From Aureispira sp. CCB-QB1 (GTDB taxonomy: Bacteria > Bacteroidota > Bacteroidia > Chitinophagales > Saprospiraceae): a stretch of 64,000 bases of DNA. Shown here in pieces: positions 28,428 through 37,209 of this stretch. A program made the position numbers and the translations under genes. Location: NCBI RefSeq assembly GCF_000724545.1, contig NZ_JHBV01000004.1, positions 1 to 64,000 of the forward strand, in the 5' to 3' direction. The first letter of the stretch is position 1. Each line of letters starts with the position of its first letter. Below the pieces are notes generated by a model that had not been told where the DNA came from, did not search any database, and saw nothing but the letters and a program-made list of their open reading frames with translations.

Positions 28428-28738
28428 GTTCTCAAACAATAAGTTGTAGGAGAATTACAAAAGAGATTGATGGGGTATGATTTTTTATGGGCAAGGTTAT
28501 TTAAATTTTGATAAGTAAGTGGACATGAAAAATTATAGTTAAAAAATAACTTTATTTTTAGTGCTAATTGACAAGCGAAGTGACCACGTAGTAGAAGTAT
28601 AGCCAGAACGTACGGCTTTACCTGGGGGCTACTTTGTAGTTTATAGAATTTTTTCTGGGCGATTACTTAATTAATGTAATGTGGTTTTGTTAAGTGATGC
28701 TAAAATCAAGCAATAGTAGCTGACTACGATTAAAATGT
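28428..28738. other. Intergenic stretch
   Basis: 310 nt without a gene. A weak AT stem with a T-rich tail (AGTTA / TAACT near 28540-28555) could end the MBOAT unit. A GC-richer patch around 28570-28630 (including GACCACGTAGTAG and AGCC / GGCT arms) resembles other small intergenic patches in this window. Confidence 0.35.
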
Positions 28739-29659
28739 ATGTATACTAAAATGGAAAGAAAAGAGTTTGAAAAAGTAAATTGTGTAGTATGTGGGACTTA
28801 TAACGAGGATCAGTTGTGTACCCATGGGCAGTTTGGTCTAGATGCTAATGTTGTGATTTGTAAAAACTGTGGATTGAGTTACCTAAATCCTCGTTGGACA
28901 AAAGAAAAACTTTGGGACTTTTATGTCAATGATTATGACAAATATTATCGCCCCAATATGGATAAAACATTAATAGAAAATAGTCTTTACAAACCTGTTT
29001 TTAATCGATTAAAAGAAAGAGGGTATTTAGAAAATAAAATAGAAAATATACTAGACATAGGCAGTGGAGAAGGAGCTAACTTACAATATTTGTTAGGTAA
29101 ATTTCCAGATGCTAACTTTTTCGCTATCGAACCTTCTCCTAATTGTCAAAAAAGTTTGAAAGCTATGGGAGTTGAGATTCTAGGAGAAGATATTGAACTT
29201 GAAGAGTTCAAAGAAGAACAGCATGGTACTTTCGATTTAATTTGTATGCGTCATGTACTAGAACATTTTCAAAATCCTATTGAAATTGTGCAAAAAATTA
29301 GCCGTTTGTTGAAAGATGATGGGGTGCTTTATATTGCTGTTCCTAATAGTTTAAATTTTGGTAAGCATCCAATAGTTGAACATTGTTTTAGAACAGTGCA
29401 TACTTTTTACTTTAATATTCATACACTTTCGAATGTATTAAGTAAAGCCAATGTTGAAATTAGTACTATATATGAGGGCGACGCTTATAATGAAATGGAA
29501 ATTATTGCTGTTGTCAAAAAAGGAGAACCTAAAGAGGTAACTTTATCACCTGAGCTTTACCATATACAGAAAAAATATTATGATAAAAAAATGAAAGAAG
29601 AAAAAGCATTGCTTTATCGACTTAAAAGGCGGATAATAAAAGTAATAAAGAATAAATAA
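28739..29659 (+). CDS. Class I SAM-dependent methyltransferase with zinc-ribbon N-terminus
   Basis: The 306-residue protein opens with four spaced cysteines (CVVCG and CKNCG, about residues 15-40), a zinc-binding module common in sugar or natural-product C-methyltransferases. A Rossmann methyltransferase follows: motif I ILDIGSGEGANLQYLL, the acidic tip in FFAIEPSP, and the RHVLEHFQNP catalytic region. The C-terminus is a basic tail ending RLKRRIIKVIKNK that may contact a membrane. ATG at 28739 or 28751 are both possible; the first lacks a clear ribosome site. It lies just ahead of the sugar-nucleotide genes and may methylate a glycan sugar. Confidence 0.82.
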   Translation: MYTKMERKEFEKVNCVVCGTYNEDQLCTHGQFGLDANVVICKNCGLSYLNPRWTKEKLWDFYVNDYDKYYRPNMDKTLIENSLYKPVFNRLKERGYLENKIENILDIGSGEGANLQYLLGKFPDANFFAIEPSPNCQKSLKAMGVEILGEDIELEEFKEEQHGTFDLICMRHVLEHFQNPIEIVQKISRLLKDDGVLYIAVPNSLNFGKHPIVEHCFRTVHTFYFNIHTLSNVLSKANVEISTIYEGDAYNEMEIIAVVKKGEPKEVTLSPELYHIQKKYYDKKMKEEKALLYRLKRRIIKVIKNK

Positions 29660-29890
29660 GTTAAATGCCTAGTAGATCGTTGCGTTTTTTTTGTACTAAT
29701 GAATGCTTGTAATATTTTGTCTGAAGTAATTAGAAAAGGAGGACTATAAGAAGGGTTTATTATTGACATAAAAAAACAATATAGAGTTATCATAGGAATG
29801 CTTTGCGACAAATGAAAATATTGGTCAGTGCATTTAGCAATATCGTTTTTAAGTGAATTCTAAAAAAAAACAAGCAGACAAACACATTTT

Positions 29891-31003
29891 ATGAAAGTAG
29901 CATTAATTACTGGAGTAACGGGGCAGGATGGAGCCTATTTGAGCGAATTTTTATTAAAAAAGGGATACCAAGTGCACGGCATGAAGCGTCGATCGTCTCT
30001 TTTTAACACCGATAGAATTGATCATCTTTATCAAGACCCTCATATTGATAATCGCAATTTCTTTTTGCATTATGGGGATATGACAGATAGCACTAATATT
30101 ACTCGTTTAATCAAAGAAATTCAACCAGACGAGATTTATAATTTAGCCGCAATGAGCCATGTACATGTTTCTTTTGAAACACCTGAGTATACAGGTAATG
30201 TTGATGGTTTAGGAACACTGAGAATTTTAGATGCCGTACGGTTGTTAGGCATGGAAAAGAAAGTTAGAATTTATCAAGCTTCAACTTCTGAATTGTATGG
30301 AAAAGTTCAAGAAGTACCACAATCAGAAACAACTCCTTTTTATCCTAGATCGCCTTATGCTGTTGCGAAAATGTATGCTTATTGGATTACCGTCAATTAT
30401 AGAGAAGCTTATGGTATGTATGCCTGCAATGGCATTCTTTTCAACCATGAATCTCCCCTTCGTGGAGAGACATTTGTAACTAGAAAAATTACTAGAGCAA
30501 CTTCTAAAATTGCCTTAGGGTTGCAAGATAAGCTTTACTTAGGAAATCTAGATGCTAAGAGAGATTGGGGACATGCCAAGGATTATGTACGCATGATGTG
30601 GATGATTCTACAAGCGGATGAAGCAGAAGATTGGGTAATAGCAACAGGCAAAACAACTACGGTAAGAGATTTTGTTCGCATGAGTTTCCAAGAGGTCGGG
30701 GTTGAGTTAGAATTTAAAGGAGAAGGTGTTGATGAGAAAGCTTATGTCAAATCCTGTAATGACCCTGATTATCAATTGGAAATAGGGAAAGAGGTGTTGG
30801 CAGTGGATCCTAAATATTTCCGACCAACAGAAGTTGATTTATTGATTGGTGATCCTACCAAAGCAAATGAAAAACTAGGATGGATTCCAGAGCATGATTT
30901 GCAGTCTTTGGTAAAAGATATGATGACGAGTGACCTTAAATTAATGCGTAAAGAACAATACCTAAAAGAGGGGGGCTATATCACCATGAATTATTTTGAG
31001 TAA
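29891..31003 (+). CDS. gmd: GDP-mannose 4,6-dehydratase
   Basis: This cytoplasmic short-chain dehydrogenase/reductase-type enzyme converts GDP-mannose to GDP-4-keto-6-deoxymannose, the branch point for GDP-fucose, rhamnose or perosamine. Seen are the NAD-binding [14 protein letters not shown], the [15 protein letters not shown] segment specific to Gmd, catalytic [14 protein letters not shown], and the YxxxK pair in [26 protein letters not shown] closes the family signature. Length (370) is normal. It opens the nucleotide-sugar block. Because the next aminotransferase is DegT-like, GDP-perosamine is a possible product. Confidence 0.95.
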   Translation: MKVALITGVTGQDGAYLSEFLLKKGYQVHGMKRRSSLFNTDRIDHLYQDPHIDNRNFFLHYGDMTDSTNITRLIKEIQPDEIYNLAAMSHVHVSFETPEYTGNVDGLGTLRILDAVRLLGMEKKVRIYQASTSELYGKVQEVPQSETTPFYPRSPYAVAKMYAYWITVNYREAYGMYACNGILFNHESPLRGETFVTRKITRATSKIALGLQDKLYLGNLDAKRDWGHAKDYVRMMWMILQADEAEDWVIATGKTTTVRDFVRMSFQEVGVELEFKGEGVDEKAYVKSCNDPDYQLEIGKEVLAVDPKYFRPTEVDLLIGDPTKANEKLGWIPEHDLQSLVKDMMTSDLKLMRKEQYLKEGGYITMNYFE

Positions 31004-31100
31004 GTCGTTTGCCGCTAATAACGCAGAACAAATCTATTCTGAAAATATTTCGTAAGGCACTAATTTTAAATGGATAGGAAAACCAAAAAACACCCAATTA

Positions 31101-32129
31101 ATGATGATAAAAAATAATGGCAAAACGTATATTATTGCTGAAGTAGGTGTCAACCATAATGGAGATCCAGCTTTGGCTAAGAAATTAATAAAAGAGGCAA
31201 AAAATGCAGGTGCTGATTGTGTTAAATTTCAGACATTTAAAGCTTCTCAAATTGTTACTCGAACTTCTCCAAAAGCGAAGTACCAACTGGAAGTGACTGA
31301 CAAGTCTGAAAGCCAATATGAGATGCTCAAAAAGCTAGAATTAGATTTTCAGGTTTACCAAGAGCTTATCCGTTATTGTGAAGAAGTAGACATTGATTTT
31401 TTGTCAACACCTTACAATATTGAAGATTTAGACTTTTTAGAAAAACTAGATGTAGGTGCTTACAAAATAGCTTCAGGGCAATTAACAGAACTGCCCTTCT
31501 TGAGGGCAGTAGCTAAAAAACAAAAAACAATGTTAGTTTCTACAGGGATGGCAACCTTGAGCAATGTTTTTGAAGCAGTAGAGGCAATTCGAGAAGAAGG
31601 TAATGAGGACATTATTGTGTTGCAATGTACAACCAATTACCCTTCAAAAATAGAAGATGCTAATATTTTAGCTATGACATCTATTCGAGATGCTTGTGGT
31701 GTCAGAGTAGGGTATTCTGATCATGTAACCAATAACTTTGCTTGCTTTGCTTCGGTAGCGTTGGGGGCAGAAGTAGTAGAAAAACATTTTACCTTAGATA
31801 AGAATATGGACGGTCCTGACCATTCTTGTTCTTTGACACCTTCGGAGTTTCGAGACTTAGTTGATGGTATTCGAAATATAGAATTGTCTTTGGGGAGCAA
31901 AGTTAAAAGACCTTCGAAGATAGAACTAGATAATAGTTTAGGAATGAAGCGAGGTATGGTTATTATTAAAGATATTAAAGAAGGTGAAGTATTGACCCCA
32001 GCTCACATTGGTTTTAAAAGACCTTTGCAAGGCATTCCTATTAATATGTTGGATGAAATTATAGGGAAAAAAGTCTCTAAGTCATTGTCATTAGATGAAA
32101 CTATTGATTACAATTGCATTCTATGGTAG
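31101..32129 (+). CDS. neuB: N-acetylneuraminate/nonulosonate synthase (NeuB family)
   Basis: The enzyme condenses phosphoenolpyruvate with a six-carbon N-acyl sugar (such as ManNAc or a 6-deoxy relative) to give a nine-carbon nonulosonic acid. The TIM-barrel domain shows IIAEVGVNHNGDPALAKK, CVKFQTFKAS, LSTPYNIEDLDFL, YKIASGQL, VSTGMAT, CTTNYPS and VGYSDHV. The C-terminal SAF/antifreeze-like domain (about residues 280-342) begins KRGMVIIKDIKEGEVLTPAHI. Length (342) is normal. The next gene overlaps by 7 nt. Whether the product is sialic, legionaminic or another acid cannot be read from the sequence. Confidence 0.92.
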   Translation: MMIKNNGKTYIIAEVGVNHNGDPALAKKLIKEAKNAGADCVKFQTFKASQIVTRTSPKAKYQLEVTDKSESQYEMLKKLELDFQVYQELIRYCEEVDIDFLSTPYNIEDLDFLEKLDVGAYKIASGQLTELPFLRAVAKKQKTMLVSTGMATLSNVFEAVEAIREEGNEDIIVLQCTTNYPSKIEDANILAMTSIRDACGVRVGYSDHVTNNFACFASVALGAEVVEKHFTLDKNMDGPDHSCSLTPSEFRDLVDGIRNIELSLGSKVKRPSKIELDNSLGMKRGMVIIKDIKEGEVLTPAHIGFKRPLQGIPINMLDEIIGKKVSKSLSLDETIDYNCILW

Positions 32130-32557
32130 AAAAACTATCGATTAAAGAAATCAATAAATCAGACGGCTCAGTATTGCAAGAGTTTATTGATAGTGCTGGT
32201 AATTCGGCAAAAACATTTCGATACTTTGATAAGCGCTCAATTGATGTACTAGATAATCATCAATTGACTTTGCTTGCTTTTATTGGCAGCAAGCCCGTTG
32301 GGTATGGCCATTTAGATTATGAAGATGGGCGGACATGGTTGGGAATTGCCATGATAGAGGGGTATACAGGAAAAGGTTTTGGAAAACAAATCATGAATTA
32401 TTTACTGAATTATGCAGATACACATCATTTGCCCGAAATCTACTTATCGGTAGATAAAGATAATATGGCAGCGGTATCCTTGTATAATCAATTGAATTTT
32501 GAACAAGTTAAAGAGCTCAATAATGCTGTTCTTATCATGAAAAGATTGAAACAATAA
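32123..32557 (+). CDS. GNAT family N-acetyltransferase
   Basis: A 144-residue acetyl-CoA-dependent acyltransferase. The acetyl-CoA loop is GYTGKGFGKQIMNYLL, and the C-terminal AAVSLYNQLNFEQVKELN is the usual last GNAT motif. The chosen ATG (32123) overlaps the neuB stop by 7 nt, typical of translational coupling; a TTG nine nt earlier is less likely. In a nonulosonate cluster the expected job is N-acylation of an amino sugar made by the aminotransferase downstream. Zero-gap spacing to the TIM-barrel gene supports one operon. Confidence 0.85.
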   Translation: MVEKLSIKEINKSDGSVLQEFIDSAGNSAKTFRYFDKRSIDVLDNHQLTLLAFIGSKPVGYGHLDYEDGRTWLGIAMIEGYTGKGFGKQIMNYLLNYADTHHLPEIYLSVDKDNMAAVSLYNQLNFEQVKELNNAVLIMKRLKQ

Positions 32558-33409
32558 ATGAATTCTAATATATATGTTAGCTCGTTAGCTTTTTTAGGAC
32601 AACCTGTTGAAGCTGTTGTTAAGTGCTGTGAAAAAGAAACCATTAACTTGGAATTTAGTTCAGGAATGCCATATCGTCAAGACATGGAATTAATCTATAA
32701 AGCCTGTCGTTTTCCAAGAATGCCGCATAATTACTTTCCTGCACCCCAAATTCCCTTTGTTTTGAACTTGGCAAGTACAGATGAAACAATCAGGCGAATG
32801 TCTATAGAGCATTGTAAGAATGGCTTGCATTTGGCAAAATCGAGTTCATCTCCCTTCTTTGCTGCTCATGCAGGTTTTTGTGTGGATCCAAATCCAGCAG
32901 AATTAGGTCAGAAAATAAAAGTTCCAGCTAATTTAGATAAAAAGTTAAGTAAGCAGCATTTTCTGGATTCTGTGAACGAGTTATTGGTGCTTGCAGAGGA
33001 GTTAGATATAGATTTTCTCATAGAGAACAATGTAATTGCTCCATTTAACTATGATAATAAGGTGAATTTTCTGCTATGCACAGAATATGAGGAGATTAAT
33101 TGGTTGTTTGAGATGATAGAACACGATCGATTGGGCTTGTTGTTAGATACCGCGCACCTAAAAGTAAGCTGTCAAACGCTTGGTTTGGATCTAAAGCAGG
33201 AGTTTCAGAAAATTAAGCCATTTATAAAAGCATTTCACCATAGTGATAATGATGGAACGAAAGATAATAATTTACCCTTGCCGAAAGATTATTGGTTTTT
33301 AGAATATTTTGATGAATTTAGAAATTATGTGCATGTTTTAGAAGTTAAGTCTTTAGAACTATTCGAAATTAAAGCACAAATAAAATTATTGACAGGAGAT
33401 GGAAATTAA
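32558..33409 (+). CDS. TIM-barrel protein, sugar phosphate isomerase/epimerase-like
   Basis: This 283-residue protein has the layout of xylose isomerase-like / AP endonuclease 2 TIM barrels. Probable metal ligands are E in FLIENNVIAP, D and H in GLLLDTAHLKVS, the HH pair in KAFHHSDNDGTKDNN, and E in HVLEVKSLE. Related enzymes isomerise or epimerise sugars. It starts directly after the GNAT stop and overlaps the next gene by 11 nt. Position suggests it processes the precursor of the nonulosonic acid, perhaps in place of a hydrolysing 2-epimerase, which is missing here. This role is inference. Confidence 0.72.
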   Translation: MNSNIYVSSLAFLGQPVEAVVKCCEKETINLEFSSGMPYRQDMELIYKACRFPRMPHNYFPAPQIPFVLNLASTDETIRRMSIEHCKNGLHLAKSSSSPFFAAHAGFCVDPNPAELGQKIKVPANLDKKLSKQHFLDSVNELLVLAEELDIDFLIENNVIAPFNYDNKVNFLLCTEYEEINWLFEMIEHDRLGLLLDTAHLKVSCQTLGLDLKQEFQKIKPFIKAFHHSDNDGTKDNNLPLPKDYWFLEYFDEFRNYVHVLEVKSLELFEIKAQIKLLTGDGN

Positions 33410-34847
33410 AGATTTAATCATCAATAAAAACTCTAATTTAAGAGAAGCCCTTCACCATTTAGATAATAAAGGCTCTGGAGTTTTATTCATCGTAGATGAT
33501 AATGATACCAATAAGTTATTGGGTATATTAACCGATGGCGATGTTCGTCGATTTTTACTTTCAGAAGTGAATTTAGAGACAGCTGTGACCAATGTAATGA
33601 ATGCTAATTTTGTATCCTTGCCTTCGAATGCTGATAATTCAAAAATTTTGGAATGTTTAAATAATAGAATTAAGATTATCCCATTATTGAATGACAGAGG
33701 AGAAGTCGTTGATTATGCTTCTCTGAATCGATTGCGACGCATTTCAATTGCCTCTCCATTATTGGAGGGAAACGAGTTGACTTATTTAACAGAGTGCATC
33801 AAAACGAACTGGATTTCTTCTCAAGGAAAATATGTTCGAAAATTTGAAGCTTTGTTTAAAGAATATCATGAAAATTATGAGGCCTTGGCGGTAAGTAATG
33901 GAACCGTAGCTTTGCACTTAGCTTTAGCCGCTTTGGATATAGGCAAAGGAGATGAGGTAATTGTGCCTAATATGACTTTTGCTGCTTCTATCAATGCAAT
34001 TATTTATACCGGTGCCACGCCTGTATTGGCTGAAATTGAAGCGGATACTTTGAACATAGATGCTCGTAAAATTGAGGAGTTGATTACCGATAGAACCAAG
34101 GCTATTATGCCCGTTCATTTGTATGGGCAGGCTTGTGACATGAATGAAATTATGCGAATTGCAGAAAAGCATGACTTATTGGTAGTAGAGGACTGTGCAG
34201 AGGCCTTGGGCTCTACTTATGAGGGAAAGCCTCTAGGGGCATTTGGAGATGCGGCAACGTTTAGTTTTTATGGCAACAAAACCATTACAACTGGAGAAGG
34301 AGGGATGGTTTTGTTTAAGAACTTTGACATTGCAGATAAAGGAGCTGTTTTGCGTGATCATGGAATGAGTAAAGAAAAACGCTACTGGCACGATTATGTT
34401 GGGTTTAATTACCGATTAACAAACCTACAAGCAGCGATAGGAGTTGCTCAATTTGAGCGATTGGATGAGTTTGTTAATGCCAAAAAAACATTGGCTCAAA
34501 AATACAATGAAGTTCTTTCTAAGTATGATTTCTTCCAAACTCCTATTGAAAAAGAAAATGTTACGAACTCTTATTGGTTGTATACTTTCTTAATAAATGA
34601 AACAGCTCCTTTTACACGAAAAGATTTAATGGACTTTTTGAATGAAAAAGGAGTAGAAACAAGACCCATCTTTTTTCCTTTGAATGTAATGCCTCCATAC
34701 GTTGAGTATGCTCAAAATAATACTTTTGATATTTCTGAACGTGTTTCTAAAGCTGGGATGAGTTTGCCTTCTGCTGTCAATTTATCTGCCTTAGAGGTTG
34801 ATTATATTTGTGATTGTCTTAATGAGTTTGTTTCGATGTACTCATAA
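33399..34847 (+). CDS. CBS-domain / DegT-type sugar aminotransferase fusion
   Basis: Residues 1-120 form a pair of CBS domains (FIVDDNDTNKLLGILTDGDV, then VSLPSNADNSKILECL and IPLLNDRGEVVDY). Residues 125-482 are a DegT/DnrJ/EryC1/StrS PLP aminotransferase with AVSNGTVALHLAL, DEVIVPNMTFAAS, VVEDCAEALG, the PLP lysine K294 in FSFYGNKTITTGEGG, and YRLTNLQAAIG. The aminotransferase half is closest in look to GDP-perosamine synthase-type enzymes acting on 4-keto sugars. CBS pairs usually bind adenine nucleotides and may control activity. In Campylobacter legionaminate synthesis the CBS pair is fused instead to the nucleotidyltransferase PtmE, so this combination is unusual. The start overlaps the TIM-barrel gene by 11 nt. 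Confidence 0.9.
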   Translation: MEIKDLIINKNSNLREALHHLDNKGSGVLFIVDDNDTNKLLGILTDGDVRRFLLSEVNLETAVTNVMNANFVSLPSNADNSKILECLNNRIKIIPLLNDRGEVVDYASLNRLRRISIASPLLEGNELTYLTECIKTNWISSQGKYVRKFEALFKEYHENYEALAVSNGTVALHLALAALDIGKGDEVIVPNMTFAASINAIIYTGATPVLAEIEADTLNIDARKIEELITDRTKAIMPVHLYGQACDMNEIMRIAEKHDLLVVEDCAEALGSTYEGKPLGAFGDAATFSFYGNKTITTGEGGMVLFKNFDIADKGAVLRDHGMSKEKRYWHDYVGFNYRLTNLQAAIGVAQFERLDEFVNAKKTLAQKYNEVLSKYDFFQTPIEKENVTNSYWLYTFLINETAPFTRKDLMDFLNEKGVETRPIFFPLNVMPPYVEYAQNNTFDISERVSKAGMSLPSAVNLSALEVDYICDCLNEFVSMYS

Positions 34848-34904
34848 GTAAGGATGGAAGGAAGTAATCTTTGAATTATATAATACTAAGTAAATAAGAA
34901 ATTA

Positions 34905-35588
34905 GTGAATAATGCAAAAATATTATATCTGATTCCTGCTAGAGGAGGTTCTAAGGGAGTACCTAATAAAAATATAAAGCACCTTGGAGGGAAACCTTTG
35001 ATTTATTACTCTATAACAGAGGCACTAAAGATAGCTAAGAAAGAGGATATATGTGTATCTACGGATTCTATACCAATAAAACAAGTAGTGGAATCAATAG
35101 GGGTGGAAGTACCTTTTTTAAGACCAGATGAAATTGCGTCTGATACAGCGACAACAGAAAGTGTCATTTTACATGCCTTGGATTTTTATAAAAGCAGAGG
35201 AATCAATTATGAATTTGTTGTTTTGCTGCAACCTACCTCGCCGTTAAGAAAAGCGATTCATATAAAAGAGGCTATAAAATTGATAGACGAGGATACAAAC
35301 TTGATCGTGTCTGTAAAAGAAACAGATTCTAATCCTTATTATGTCTTATTTCAAGAAAATGAAGAAGGGATCTTAGAAAAATCCAAAAAAGGGGTTTTTA
35401 CACGTAGACAAGATTGCCCAACCGTTTATGAGTTGAATGGAGCAATTTACATTATAAGAGTAAGTGCCTTGCTTGAATTAGGATATCAAAATTTGAAAAT
35501 GATTAAATATTTGATGCCTAAAAATGTTTCTATAGATATTGATGACGAGATTGATTTTGAAATAGCTGAAATTTTGTTGAATAGGTAG
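34905..35588 (+). CDS. neuA: Acylneuraminate (nonulosonate) cytidylyltransferase
   Basis: This 227-residue enzyme activates the nonulosonic acid with CTP to its CMP form, the donor for glycosyltransferases. The nucleotide-binding opening LIPARGGSKGVPNKNIKHLG, the CVSTDS strand, RPDEIASDTATTESV, LLQPTSPLR and the FTRRQDCP region are all present. It starts with GTG at 34905: the frame has no upstream ATG after a stop, and MNNAKILYLIPARGGSKG is the expected N-terminus. It is 57 nt downstream of the aminotransferase fusion. Confidence 0.92.
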   Translation: MNNAKILYLIPARGGSKGVPNKNIKHLGGKPLIYYSITEALKIAKKEDICVSTDSIPIKQVVESIGVEVPFLRPDEIASDTATTESVILHALDFYKSRGINYEFVVLLQPTSPLRKAIHIKEAIKLIDEDTNLIVSVKETDSNPYYVLFQENEEGILEKSKKGVFTRRQDCPTVYELNGAIYIIRVSALLELGYQNLKMIKYLMPKNVSIDIDDEIDFEIAEILLNR

Positions 35589-35658
35589 AGCCATTATTGG
35601 CAATGATTAAATTTTATGTTGACCAATCGAAAGAAATGTTAACCGTAACTCAAATTTA

Positions 35659-36948
35659 GTGAAAAATAAAAAACTAATTGATATTTATTATTCTATAACT
35701 CAATTGGGGTTTAATGGCTTCTTAGAAGTGGCACCTACTAATGTACGAGTTATTTTTTCTGCTAAAACACTGCCCAAAAGAATATTCAATATATTGGGAC
35801 GGATTGTATTTTTACCAATTAAAGGAGTAATTTATTGGTTCAAATTTTCTCAAAAAAGAAATTATTCTAGGCTAGTAGGAAAACCTTGCTTATTGGTTAT
35901 CAGCCAAAATAATAAAGATATACTAAGTGTTTTAAAAAAGAAAAATGATTCTTTTGTCTATCTAGCGTATGAAAGCTATTCGACAGAAAAAGAAGATATT
36001 GTTCCTTTGTTACATTGGTCAATATGGCTTCGATTATATAAGGCTCCTTGGGTTTTTTGGCACTTTTATAAATCTTATGGCAATAAAGCATGGGATTATG
36101 TTGATTATATATTTAAAAGTGTAGGACAATACGAGGCTTGTTTACAATTTCTAAAAAAATATAAGCCAGAATATATTGTATTTTCTAATGATCACACAAC
36201 GTTTCCTCGGGCACTTCTTATGGCCGCTAAGACATTAGAAATACCAACTATTTACATTCAACATGCGAGCGTTACACCCTATTTCCCTCCTTTGGACTTT
36301 GATTTAAGTTTATTAGAAGGGCAAGCAACATTAGACCAATATCAATCGAATGGGCGTGTTAATGGCTTGGTGAAATTTATTGGGATGCCAAAATTTGATT
36401 CTTATATCAATTGCCGTAATACTAAGATTCGTGTACAAAACATAGGTGTTTGTTCCAATAAAATGGATGAGCAAGTAGTCGTAGAAACTTTTTTGAGAGA
36501 GCTTAGCAATACTTTTCCTACTATCACAATTACATTTAGACCGCATCCTGCTGATGATACAAGCTTTAATATACCTAACAAAGTTTTAAGATCTACGAAA
36601 GAAGAAAATGCATTTGACTTTCTAAAAAAACAAGATTTGATTATAGCAGGAAATACGTCCATTCATTTAGAAGCCGTACTGTTAAACGTTGTTAGTATTT
36701 ATTATGAGTTTATCCCTTTTGAGGAGGATATACGAGATATGTATCGTTATTGCAAAAATGGATTGGCTAGTCATGCCTTAGATTATGAACACCTTTTGGA
36801 ACTAATAAAAAAAGAAATAGAAGCCAAAGATACGGAGGTCTACAAAAAAGCGGCTTATTATAACGCTGTTTTAGGAACGGAAAATGAAGGAAAAAGCGGT
36901 GCATTGGCAATTCAGTATATTAATGAGTTCATGCAAGGCAGGAGTTAA
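35659..36948 (+). CDS. Putative GT-B glycosyltransferase of surface glycan
   Basis: A 429-residue protein with an N-terminal hydrophobic patch (about residues 40-60) and a C-terminal half of GT-B type. FRPHPADD and the later GNTSIHLEAVLL, then YYEFIPFEED, match the 'HP' and 'S/T...EA' motifs of polysialyltransferase-like and CDP-glycerol transferase-like capsule enzymes. YIQHASVTPYFPPLDFDLSL is the usual acceptor-side motif. The start is GTG (35659). Being 70 nt after neuA it is the best candidate to use the CMP-nonulosonate, but the family is assigned by eye and other sugar donors are possible. Confidence 0.65.
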   Translation: MKNKKLIDIYYSITQLGFNGFLEVAPTNVRVIFSAKTLPKRIFNILGRIVFLPIKGVIYWFKFSQKRNYSRLVGKPCLLVISQNNKDILSVLKKKNDSFVYLAYESYSTEKEDIVPLLHWSIWLRLYKAPWVFWHFYKSYGNKAWDYVDYIFKSVGQYEACLQFLKKYKPEYIVFSNDHTTFPRALLMAAKTLEIPTIYIQHASVTPYFPPLDFDLSLLEGQATLDQYQSNGRVNGLVKFIGMPKFDSYINCRNTKIRVQNIGVCSNKMDEQVVVETFLRELSNTFPTITITFRPHPADDTSFNIPNKVLRSTKEENAFDFLKKQDLIIAGNTSIHLEAVLLNVVSIYYEFIPFEEDIRDMYRYCKNGLASHALDYEHLLELIKKEIEAKDTEVYKKAAYYNAVLGTENEGKSGALAIQYINEFMQGRS

Positions 36949-37020
36949 TTGCTATAAATTAACTGCTTAGTTAATATAATACTCTGTTGGTTTTTTAGTT
37001 TTTCTACGAACCCGTAGGCG

Positions 37021-37078
37021 CACGAAGTAAAAACGTAAAAAGCATCTTGCATTAGTTTAGCTTCGCTGCTACTTCGTG
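37021..37078. repeat. GC-richer inverted repeat between glycosyltransferase genes
   Basis: CACGAAGTA (37021-37029) and TACTTCGTG (37070-37078) form a perfect 9-bp inverted repeat inside a patch that is visibly richer in G and C than its surroundings (about 37005-37105). The word TACTTCGTGGT recurs inverted at 9838-9848, next to repeat copy A, so the patch may belong to a related intergenic repeat family. Confidence 0.45.
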
Positions 37079-37209
37079 GTACCGTGCGAGGGCTTCGCCG
37101 TTGATTATCACTCTTTTAGTACAAAGATTGGCTAAGGTGTATCTTGCTGATAATCAAATTAGTACGATTTTTTAACGGAGTAATGTTAATAATGTTAATA
37201 GACAACCAA

